Shown: positions 1 through 5,726 of the stretch, in pieces
How the letters are laid out: every line of letters starts with the position of its first letter
Numbering within the stretch: the stretch's first letter is position 1
The notes under the pieces: generated by a model
Seen by the model: only the letters and a program-made list of their open reading frames with translations
Database searches by the model: none
Told to the model about the DNA's origin: nothing
Assembly (NCBI GenBank): GCA_030765245.1
Contig: JAVCCX010000369.1
Location: 1-6,355, forward strand
Length of the DNA stretch: 6,355 bases
Reading direction: 5' to 3'
From: Candidatus Zophobacter franzmannii
GTDB lineage: Bacteria; Cloacimonadota; Cloacimonadia; Cloacimonadales; JAFGVF01
Translations under genes and position numbers: made by a program

Positions 1-905
1 GGCACGAGATTGTTAAAACCGTATTCCAATGGACAGGTATCCCGGTTTCAGTTGGAATAGGTGGAACTAAGACATTAGCAAAGTTAGCCAACCATATCTC
101 GAAGAAGTATAAGAAGTTTAATGGTGTATTTTCAATCTACAGACATCCCAAGGTGGATACTGTCCTCGACTTTGTAGGAGTTGATAAGATATGGGGGATA
201 GGAAGTCAGTATTCCAGGTTTCTGACTCAGAATGGGATCAATACAGCAAAAGACCTTCGTGATGCTGATTCTCAATGGATACGCAAGTATATGACAGTTG
301 TTGGGTCTCGAACAGCCCTTGAACTCAAAGGGATAAGTTGTATGGATCTTGATATGGTTAGTGAACCAAAGAAAGGGATTGTTTCTTCCCGTTCATTTGG
401 AAAACAAGTCTCCGATTACACCGAACTTGAAGAAGCAGTTTCAACCTATATGACAAGAGCCAGCGAAAAACTTCGCTATCAGAAGTCCATTGCTTCTTAT
501 GTTACAGTATTCCTTGGAACTAACAGATTCAAATCTACTCCGCAATACTCCAATTCAATGACAACTAAACTCCATGAGCCCTCAGCATATACTCCTGAGT
601 TGATTCGTACAGCTCTAAGACTACTTCAGGCAATATACCGTACAGGATTCAAGTATAAAAAAGCAGGGGTTATGCTTGGTGGAATTATGAACCAATATCA
701 AGTAGCACCAGATGCCTTCGAACCTGCCTATGTAGATGACCGACGCAGTACAGTAATGAATACCGTAGATCAGGTTAATGAACGCTTGGGTCGTGATACT
801 CTCTATTATGCCAGTTGTGGGAAACAGCAGGAGTGGTCTATGAAACGCGAAAAGCTATCTCCCAAATACACTACAAGCTGGAAGGATATCCTCACAGTTA
901 AGTAA
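1..905 (+). CDS. umuC: DNA polymerase V catalytic subunit UmuC (Y-family), 5'-truncated by window edge
   Basis: This is the C-terminal ~300 residues of UmuC, which performs error-prone translesion DNA synthesis, usually with a UmuD'-type partner under SOS control. The reading frame is open from base 3. The visible part starts at the end of the palm (IVKTVFQWTGIPVSVGIG) and continues through the thumb (KTLAKLANHISKKY). The helix-hairpin-helix segment follows (VGVDKIWGIG...NGINTAKDL), then the little-finger domain (SRSFGKQVSDY...). The protein ends in the UmuC-type tail: YKKAGVMLGG, GRDTLYYA and MKREKLSPKYTT. This order matches E. coli UmuC (422 aa) as I remember it, so about 120 residues with the catalytic acidic residues are missing to the left. 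A GTG at 153 is internal and not the start. The usual clamp-binding QLxLF near the C-terminus is not recognisable here (QVAPDAF at 699-719). Any umuD gene and LexA-type control site would lie outside the window. Family assignment is very secure. Confidence 0.96.
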   Translation, partial: HEIVKTVFQWTGIPVSVGIGGTKTLAKLANHISKKYKKFNGVFSIYRHPKVDTVLDFVGVDKIWGIGSQYSRFLTQNGINTAKDLRDADSQWIRKYMTVVGSRTALELKGISCMDLDMVSEPKKGIVSSRSFGKQVSDYTELEEAVSTYMTRASEKLRYQKSIASYVTVFLGTNRFKSTPQYSNSMTTKLHEPSAYTPELIRTALRLLQAIYRTGFKYKKAGVMLGGIMNQYQVAPDAFEPAYVDDRRSTVMNTVDQVNERLGRDTLYYASCGKQQEWSMKREKLSPKYTTSWKDILTVK

Positions 906-927
906 TTCCATCGTTCTTTGCATCGAA

Positions 928-959
928 CTCACCTCATCTCCCTTGATGTGAGGAGATGA
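928..959 (+). other. Competing inverted repeats after umuC, possible weak terminator
   Basis: Bases 934-941 (TCATCTCC) pair perfectly with 952-959 (GGAGATGA) across a 10-base loop. An alternative stem pairs 928-932 (CTCAC) with 948-952 (GTGAG), so the two are mutually exclusive at the 3' arm. No T-run follows the 8 bp stem, so this is not a convincing intrinsic terminator. It may only shield the 3' end of the umuC mRNA. Confidence 0.3.
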
Positions 960-968
960 AATAACTTA

Positions 969-996
969 TTGACAGAATGTAAGCTGTAACCCTAAT
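969..996 (+). promoter_or_regulatory. Candidate sigma70-like promoter for the secreted-protein gene
   Basis: A perfect TTGACA at 969-974 is followed, after a 16-base spacer, by CCTAAT at 991-996, which matches four of six bases of TATAAT. It lies 23 bases before the start codon of the next gene, which would leave a very short leader. The -10 box is weak, so this is a candidate only. Confidence 0.35.
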
Positions 997-1018
997 TCAG
1001 TTTAAGAGGTAATATACG

Positions 1019-3163
1019 ATGAAAATGACATTAATAGTGTGTTTGCTCTTGTGTATAACAATTATGGTAGCCATTCAGGTAGAAGAAGGAGATTTTAGAG
1101 ATTTCCTATACGGTAGCTCTCCTGATTTTGCATACGATAATTGGTATTCACATGTAGCTGAGAATATAGCTCGACCAGGATACAACAAATATTCCCCTTT
1201 TGATATTCAAACCAATGACTTTGGTGACTTCACATATATCTCCGATGCTGATACACTGAATTGGCGAGTAGCATTAGAACAGTTTGCCTCAGGTGAGATA
1301 CCAGCCTCAAATGCAATCCTTAGTTCAATGAATATCCCCTTTGATGTTCTGGAGATACATGACACTTTCGCTGACAGAGAGTATTATGTACTCAGAGAAA
1401 TCCCCGATACAACCTATTATGATGATAACGGAACTCCAACCTTAATTGATGATGAAGATGGAGCTTTCACTTATGGTTGGGGATTAGTAGTGTTTAATCC
1501 AAGCAGCCCCAATCCGGCAATCATTTCTGTAGTTCATCCTTGTGATGATTTTATCTCAGTTCCTGTCGCCTATGAAGCTTTTAGAAGACTGAATGCTCGG
1601 TATTTAATTATCAATGGTGTAGGTAGAGAGGTCGATTACACTGGATATGCAAGCTGGTATAGAAACTCAAGGTCAAGGAGTGATCCGAGTAGATATACGA
1701 ATCACCCTTATAACAGAGCTTATCGGGTTGCTTGTAATGAGATAAGAGACACCTTTGGACAGAGTGAGTTTGCTTTACAAGTACATAGTTATGATAATAC
1801 CAACGATATTCAAAGCGATATAATTCTCTCCACAGGTGTTAATACTTCTCTACTTGTACCTGTATTTGATAGGTCGTCGAAACATTTAGATTTAATTAAC
1901 AATATGGAATTTGAAATTGACCCGGTTAGTGAATACAATCCATCCTTTAGAAATACTGTTTTAGATTATTGCTCTGTTGCTGGATATTCAACTCCTCCTA
2001 TTCGTTATTTTAAGGAAAATGGCTCTGCGTATCCAATAACTACTCACGACGAGTATTATGGCATTGATAGTAGCTTTCAATTTGATTACACAACAGATTC
2101 AAATGATTCCTATCATTTTAAGAACTGGCTACACATTGAGATGAGGGAGGAACCTGGATATAGTACGAACTATTATGACTATTACAACTATGATGTTGAA
2201 TCAAGTTCCTTTGATTGGGAACATAGGTATGACAATGCCATCGAATATAACAGTCACTGGATTAGCAGTCTTGCAAATGTGTTGCCCTATTATTATGCTC
2301 GAAGTGATGGATATACAATACCAAAAGCCCCAAGTCCTTTGACATTTATTCTTGATTACGACCATCAAGGAGAACCCGCAGATATTGTATTGAATTGGGG
2401 AACAGCTGATGATTATAACTTTGAAAGGTACCAGGTTGAGATTGCTGAAGATAGTTTGTTTACTATAGGTTATTCTGTAATGGAGGATATCTCCAATATG
2501 AATGATTTGGATTACTCCTTTGGTGTAGACAATATCGAAGGAAGGCGATGGTTTTGGATTAAAGCTTATGACTACGATGGTTTATACAGCTTTAGCAATA
2601 TCCTCTTTATAGATCCTAATCTAACTCAAGAAGCTATTGGTGTTGCCCCGGAACTTTCATACTGTATATATCCCACAACTTTTGATGTTAGATTACCTTA
2701 TGTTGATATTACTGTAGAAAACCATGGTAATGCCATACTCGAAGTAACGGGTGTTGAAGGTCTCGGTGATTACTTTATTGCTCCTGAATTTGACCTTTCA
2801 ATCGTAATGGATGTATTTCCTATGTCTGAAAACAAAATCAAGATTTGTTTCACAAGAGCAACACCCGGTAAGTACAAGACGGATTTAATACTAAATACTA
2901 ACTCAGGTCCTTTATTATATACTGTTAGAGCTATCATCCCTGAACCATTAAATCTAACAGCTAAGACTGAACTTGTTAACAGGGGAGACTCAATGATCTT
3001 ACAGTGGGAACCGGTGAGGGTGAATAGGCCGATAACTTATGAGATATATTACGCTGAAACTCCTCATTCAGAGTTCGTTCTTCAGGGTAGCACTAATCAG
3101 AATAGTTATAAGATTGATACACAACGGAGAACGGGGTTTTATAAAGTAAAAGTCAAAGAGTGA
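1019..3163 (+). CDS. Large secreted protein with possible metal-hydrolase-like core and Ig/FnIII-type C-terminal domains
   Basis: This is a 714-residue protein of unknown function. The start ATG has a good ribosome site, AAGAGGT at 1004-1010. Residues 1-20 form a signal peptide or anchor (MK, then LIVCLLLCITIMVAI) without a clear lipobox or cleavage site. Residues ~24-430 form the core, with HPCDD at 173-177, GREVDYTG at 202-209, SDPSR at 221-225, HSYD at 256-259 and HIEMRE at 372-377. The spacing recalls zinc hydrolases such as M14 carboxypeptidases or N-formylglutamate amidohydrolases, which I infer only from motif pattern. A Tyr/Asp-rich stretch follows at about 384-400. Residues ~436-534 look FnIII-like (VLNW, YQVEIAEDS, WFWIKAYD). 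Residues ~545-640 look like an ASPM/SPD-2/Hydin-type Ig domain (ITVENHGNAILEVTGV, TPGKYKTDLILNTNSG). Residues ~642-714 resemble a second FnIII unit ending in FYKVKVKE. From memory it resembles secreted proteins of Cloacimonadota. It appears to be transcribed alone. A surface or extracellular role is likely, the substrate unknown. Confidence 0.85.
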   Translation: MKMTLIVCLLLCITIMVAIQVEEGDFRDFLYGSSPDFAYDNWYSHVAENIARPGYNKYSPFDIQTNDFGDFTYISDADTLNWRVALEQFASGEIPASNAILSSMNIPFDVLEIHDTFADREYYVLREIPDTTYYDDNGTPTLIDDEDGAFTYGWGLVVFNPSSPNPAIISVVHPCDDFISVPVAYEAFRRLNARYLIINGVGREVDYTGYASWYRNSRSRSDPSRYTNHPYNRAYRVACNEIRDTFGQSEFALQVHSYDNTNDIQSDIILSTGVNTSLLVPVFDRSSKHLDLINNMEFEIDPVSEYNPSFRNTVLDYCSVAGYSTPPIRYFKENGSAYPITTHDEYYGIDSSFQFDYTTDSNDSYHFKNWLHIEMREEPGYSTNYYDYYNYDVESSSFDWEHRYDNAIEYNSHWISSLANVLPYYYARSDGYTIPKAPSPLTFILDYDHQGEPADIVLNWGTADDYNFERYQVEIAEDSLFTIGYSVMEDISNMNDLDYSFGVDNIEGRRWFWIKAYDYDGLYSFSNILFIDPNLTQEAIGVAPELSYCIYPTTFDVRLPYVDITVENHGNAILEVTGVEGLGDYFIAPEFDLSIVMDVFPMSENKIKICFTRATPGKYKTDLILNTNSGPLLYTVRAIIPEPLNLTAKTELVNRGDSMILQWEPVRVNRPITYEIYYAETPHSEFVLQGSTNQNSYKIDTQRRTGFYKVKVKE

Positions 3164-3219
3164 CTAAAAGTAAAGATATATCCTTATGAGAGAATAAAAT
3201 CCAATTCTGAATAAGTTCA

Positions 3220-3248
3220 TTGACAGTAATGCCAGTCTGAGATAAATA
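3220..3248 (+). promoter_or_regulatory. Candidate promoter upstream of hflX
   Basis: A perfect TTGACA lies at 3220-3225. At 17 bases spacing the -10 position is TAAATA (3243-3248), and at 16 bases it is ATAAAT; both match TATAAT poorly. The box sits in the same ATTGACAG context as the one at 969. If real, it would give hflX a leader of roughly 165 bases containing the micro-ORF and inverted repeats described separately. Confidence 0.3.
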
Positions 3249-3278
3249 TCCCTTAATCTATAAGATACAGGTGAAAAC

Positions 3279-3302
3279 ATGTTCAATATTAATACTATCT
3301 AA
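3279..3302 (+). CDS. Possible 7-codon leader ORF upstream of hflX
   Basis: ATG at 3279 opens MFNINTI and stops at TAA 3300-3302. A purine-rich AGGTG at 3269-3273 sits five bases before the ATG, a plausible ribosome site. The stop codon ends on the first base of the 6 bp outer stem at 3302-3307. An overlapping GTG at 3271 opens an 11-codon alternative ending at 3306. Such tiny ORFs occur often by chance, so translation is unproven. Placement, not sequence, is the reason to list it. Confidence 0.2.
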   Translation: MFNINTI

Positions 3303-3347
3303 TTAGCCCCAAATAATTTCCCATAAATCGGGAAGCACATTGCTAAT
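3302..3347 (+). promoter_or_regulatory. Nested inverted repeats in the hflX leader
   Basis: An outer 6 bp stem pairs ATTAGC (3302-3307) with GCTAAT (3342-3347). Inside it TTCCC (3318-3322) pairs with GGGAA (3330-3334) around a 7-base loop, extendable by one T-G pair. In the RNA this gives a two-tier stem with an internal loop. No T-run follows, so it is not a standard terminator. The gap 3164-3419 holds no convincing protein gene, which makes a regulatory leader the best explanation, but the stems are short. Confidence 0.3.
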
Positions 3348-3366
3348 CACTTATTACGCTTAAAAC

Positions 3367-3381
3367 ACTGAGAATTTCAGT
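3367..3381 (+). repeat. Short palindrome ACTGA-N5-TCAGT upstream of hflX
   Basis: ACTGA (3367-3371) and TCAGT (3377-3381) are perfect inverted repeats separated by GAATT. The site ends 38 bases before the hflX start codon. It could be an operator half-site pair or a small RNA hairpin, but chance is also plausible for a 15-base element in AT-rich DNA. Confidence 0.2.
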
Positions 3382-3409
3382 TTACTACTCAACCTAATTA
3401 CCTAGTATT

Positions 3410-3413
3410 GGAG
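3410..3413 (+). promoter_or_regulatory. Ribosome binding site that decides the hflX start
   Basis: GGAG at 3410-3413 lies six bases upstream of the ATG at 3420. An in-frame TTG at 3408 would overlap this site and has no Shine-Dalgarno of its own, so the ATG at 3420 is preferred. Another ATG at 3416 is out of frame and stops after six codons. Confidence 0.7.
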
Positions 3414-3419
3414 AAATGT

Positions 3420-4715
3420 ATGCCTATAAAAGATAAATTGTATGAAATAGATGAGAAGATTGTAACCAAAGCAATTTTAGTCAGTCTCTGCACCCAAAGA
3501 GATAAGATAGAAGATATTGAAGAATCACTTAATGAATTAGAAAGATTAGCTGACACAGCTGAAATCCTCCCGGTAGGTAGGTTTATCCAACGATTGACAA
3601 AACCTAAAGCTGCTACTTATATTGGCACAGGTTTTGCGGAGATGCTCAAAGAAGAGATGGAGAAAGCTGATGCAAACCTCCTGATATTTGACAACGAACT
3701 ATCGCCTTCACAAGGTAGAAATCTTGCAAAAGATTATGAACTTGAGATTTCGGATAGAACTGAGTTAATCTTAGATATCTTCCACCAACACGCTAAATCA
3801 AAAGAAGCTAAACTTCAAGTCCGTTTAGCTGAACTTCAATATCAACTTCCCCGTCTTAAAAGATTATGGACCCATCTTGATCAAGTTAAAGGTGCATCAT
3901 CAGGCTCAAAGGGAGCATCTCGTGGAATTGGAGAAAAGCAGATAGAGTTGGATAAAAGAAAGATTCGGGATGAGATTAGCTCAATATCGGATACTCTTTA
4001 TGGGATAATCAAAAATCTGGATACGCAGAGAAAGAATCGTAGAGATAGATTCAAACTTGCCTGTTTAGTTGGTTACACCAATGCAGGGAAATCTACTCTA
4101 TTTAATAGACTTACTTCTGCAGGTGTATTGGAACAGGATAAACTGTTTGCAACTCTGGACTCAACTTCTAAGGCACTCAACCTTGGTTTCGGTGAAGACA
4201 TAATCCTTACAGACACTGTTGGTTTTATTGCAAACCTACCACATCAATTAGTTGCAAGTTTCAGAGCAACATTGAAAGAGGCTATTGAAGCAGACTTATT
4301 GATACATCTGGTTGATGCTTCTGACCCAAGATTAGAGCAGTTGATAAACGAAGTGAATAAGGTTCTAGCTGAGATTAAAGCTGAAGGAATCCCACAGTTG
4401 CTTGTCTTTAATAAGATTGATCAATTGTCTGATGAAGCTATCAAATTGATGCATAAGAATTACCCTCATGCAGTGTATATCTCCGCAAAAGAGAACAAGA
4501 ACATCAATTACCTCAAGACTACTCTTGAAGAGATACTTAAAAACACGATAGAAGTTTCGTTACTAATCCCCTATGCAGATTCTGCAATGGAGTCTGTAGT
4601 ATATAAGAAGTGCGAATTAGTTTCAAAGGAATATCGTGACGATGGAGCCTTTATTATAGTGAGAATGCATCAAGAGGACACTCGTTTGTTTGAAAAATAT
4701 ATCGTAAAGGCTTAG
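3420..4715 (+). CDS. hflX: Ribosome-associated GTPase HflX
   Basis: HflX is a translational GTPase-superfamily protein that binds the 50S subunit and splits stalled or heat-damaged ribosomes. The 431-residue length is close to E. coli HflX (426 aa as I recall). The N-terminal HflX domain carries YIGTG (67-71), FDNELSP (90-96) and DRTELILDIFHQHA (112-125). A coiled helical stretch with LAELQYQLPRL (136-146) and the Gly-rich RGIGEKQIELDKR (168-180) follows; the usual form is RGPGETQLE, so Pro is replaced by Ile. G-domain motifs are intact: G1 GYTNAGKST (218-226), the LFATLDST region (243-250), G3 DTVGF (265-269), G4 NKID (331-334) and G5 SAK (355-357). All residues expected for GTP binding are present, so it should be functional. 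One base separates its stop from the transporter gene, indicating an operon. A 256-base upstream gap with inverted repeats may hold its regulation. Confidence 0.97.
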   Translation: MPIKDKLYEIDEKIVTKAILVSLCTQRDKIEDIEESLNELERLADTAEILPVGRFIQRLTKPKAATYIGTGFAEMLKEEMEKADANLLIFDNELSPSQGRNLAKDYELEISDRTELILDIFHQHAKSKEAKLQVRLAELQYQLPRLKRLWTHLDQVKGASSGSKGASRGIGEKQIELDKRKIRDEISSISDTLYGIIKNLDTQRKNRRDRFKLACLVGYTNAGKSTLFNRLTSAGVLEQDKLFATLDSTSKALNLGFGEDIILTDTVGFIANLPHQLVASFRATLKEAIEADLLIHLVDASDPRLEQLINEVNKVLAEIKAEGIPQLLVFNKIDQLSDEAIKLMHKNYPHAVYISAKENKNINYLKTTLEEILKNTIEVSLLIPYADSAMESVVYKKCELVSKEYRDDGAFIIVRMHQEDTRLFEKYIVKA

Positions 4716-4716
4716 C

Positions 4717-5469
4717 ATGCTTCCATACATTCTCTGCCTAATCACAATCCTGTTTTTCTCTACCTTAGAAGTCGTTGGTAAGCTAATTGGGGCTCATATA
4801 TCACCCGCTTCTATTACATCTTATAGATTCTTCATAGGAGCCATCGTTTTGGCTCCTATGGCTTTTTCTGAGTTCAAAAAGAATAGAACTATCCATAGTA
4901 CCAAAGAGATAATCGGGATTGGTATTCCGGGAATCTTGAATGTAGCTGTTAGCATGTTTTTACTACAGTTGTCAGTTCACTATGGCAAAGCATTTCTTTC
5001 AGCAATAATAATCAGTACTAACCCGATATTCACATCAATATTTGCCCATTATATCTTGAAAGAGAGAATGACTCCTAAAGTTATCGTTTCTCAAGTTGTC
5101 AGTATCCTTGCCTTAATTGGGATTGTACTTCTAGAGAAGGAGCTACTTGCAGGTTCACAAGACTTGGCATTAGCAGTCCTATTTGCCTTGATGGCAGCAA
5201 TTACCTTTGCCCTCTATACTGTGCTCTCAAAACGACAAGTTAAGATGCATGGAAGTTTTACTTTCAACGCTGTGAGCTTTTTCATTGGTGCTCTTGTTTT
5301 ACTCTCAGGATCACTCCTGACTGGGGCAAAAGTAGGCTTTGAATTGAATCCTCGTAACATCATTATGGTACTCTATCTTGGGATATTTGTAACCGGTGTA
5401 GCCTACTATCTTTTCTTCACTGCCCTTAAGAAACTCCCTGCTGGGGTAGGTGCGTCTTTCTTCTTTTAA
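4717..5469 (+). CDS. EamA/DMT-family transporter, C-terminus lost by frameshift
   Basis: This is an inner-membrane protein of the drug/metabolite transporter superfamily, which exports or exchanges small metabolites; the substrate cannot be read from sequence. The start lies one base after the hflX stop, with AAAGG at 4706-4710 inside hflX as ribosome site, so translation is probably coupled. The first EamA repeat spans residues ~1-140, with SYRFFIGAIVLAP and NPIFTSIFAHYILKERM (LxERxTP-like signature) before a helix ending VLLEKE. The second begins at ~150 (ALAVLFALMAAITFALYTVLSKR) and reaches GVAYYLFFTALKKLPAGVGAS. The frame then hits TAA at 5467-5469 after three Phe codons, giving 250 residues. 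Family members are usually about 290-300 and contain ten membrane helices; here the last two are missing. They are encoded in the -1 frame immediately downstream. The break is a true mutation, a sequencing error or, less likely, a recoding site. Confidence 0.88.
   Translation: MLPYILCLITILFFSTLEVVGKLIGAHISPASITSYRFFIGAIVLAPMAFSEFKKNRTIHSTKEIIGIGIPGILNVAVSMFLLQLSVHYGKAFLSAIIISTNPIFTSIFAHYILKERMTPKVIVSQVVSILALIGIVLLEKELLAGSQDLALAVLFALMAAITFALYTVLSKRQVKMHGSFTFNAVSFFIGALVLLSGSLLTGAKVGFELNPRNIIMVLYLGIFVTGVAYYLFFTALKKLPAGVGASFFF
4833..4867 (+). terminator. Terminator-like hairpin inside the transporter gene
   Basis: CATAGGAGCCA (4833-4843) pairs perfectly with TGGCTCCTATG (4850-4860) around the 6-base loop TCGTTT. 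It is followed two bases later by TTTTT (4863-4867), then CT. An 11 bp stem plus a U-run fits the form of a Rho-independent terminator. It lies about 115 bases into the coding region, in codons for IGAIVLAPMAF, so it may reduce transporter mRNA relative to hflX, or may be coding coincidence. Confidence 0.4.
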
Positions 5470-5606
5470 AACCCGTTATTGCAGGTACGCTTGCATTCTT
5501 CTTTCTCAACGAACGAATGGTGCATTACCAAGCGGTGCTATATCTCGTAATCGTTATCTCTCAGCTATTCATTGTCTTTGGGAATAGGAGAGCAAGAAAA
5601 CGGTAA
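5466..5606 (+). pseudogene. Frameshifted C-terminal remainder of the EamA transporter
   Basis: In the -1 frame, starting TTA AAA CCC at 5466, 46 codons continue the transporter to TAA at 5604-5606. They begin LKPVIAGTLAFFFLNERM, the classic end of the second EamA repeat (family pattern: LxPVxAxLxxxxxLxExL). A hydrophobic helix with LYLVIVISQLFIVFG and a basic tail RRARKR follow. Joined to the upstream part this gives about 296 residues, the normal family length. Restoring one T in the TTTTAAAA run at 5464-5471 would join the frames. There is no start codon or ribosome site here, so it is a fragment of the same gene and not a separate gene. Confidence 0.85.
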
Positions 5607-5623
5607 ATCAGACTAACTTCTTA

Positions 5624-5651
5624 TTGACGCATAAACAAAGGTGTGTCTAAT
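5624..5651 (+). promoter_or_regulatory. Weak candidate promoter after the transporter
   Basis: TTGACG (5624-5629) and TCTAAT (5646-5651), 16 bases apart, each match five of six consensus bases. It points rightward into the 3' end of the leftward nuclease-like gene, where it could only drive an antisense transcript. It shares spacing and CTAAT with the candidate at 969-996. Confidence 0.2.
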
Positions 5652-5706
5652 GTTACACATAACTCTTACTGTGGCAGTTAATGAGATTGAAAACAAACTC
5701 TTTTAA
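5650..5706 (+). CDS. Possible 18-codon ORF in the convergent gap
   Basis: ATG at 5650 opens MLHITLTVAVNEIENKLF and stops at 5704-5706. AAAGGTG at 5637-5643 is a good ribosome site six bases upstream. It starts 43 bases after the transporter's frameshifted end and would need that operon's transcript, because the candidate promoter at 5624-5651 overlaps its start codon. I recognise no family. It could be a chance ORF, a small peptide gene or the stub of a gene cut off by the AT-rich block that begins just after it. The rest of the gap (5607-5726) shows only short, unconvincing hairpins. Confidence 0.15.
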   Translation: MLHITLTVAVNEIENKLF

Positions 5707-5726
5707 AGTATGTGATAGCTTCCCTT

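Noticed and set aside
153..155. GTG as the start of the umuC reading frame
   Set aside because: The frame is open to base 3, and the upstream 50 codons encode conserved palm and thumb sequence, so the GTG is an internal Val.
3408..3410. TTG start for hflX
   Set aside because: It overlaps the GGAG ribosome site that serves the ATG at 3420, and the four extra residues belong to no conserved element.
3957..3995. Unusual RGIGEKQ in HflX in place of RGPGETQ as a loss-of-function sign
   Set aside because: This glycine-rich segment varies between HflX lineages, and all GTPase motifs are intact. I treat it as normal family variation; the segment is at about 3921-3960.
5305..5320. TCAGGA-TCAC-TCCTGA hairpin in the transporter gene
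   Set aside because: It is only 6 bp, lies within coding sequence and has no U-run, so it is most likely a coding coincidence.
5464..5471. Programmed -1 ribosomal frameshift at TTTTAAAA in the transporter
   Set aside because: In the reading phase the heptamer is C TTT TAA, not X XXY YYZ, and a -1 slip of Phe-tRNA to CTT mismatches the first base. EamA transporters are not known to use recoding. A base deletion is simpler.
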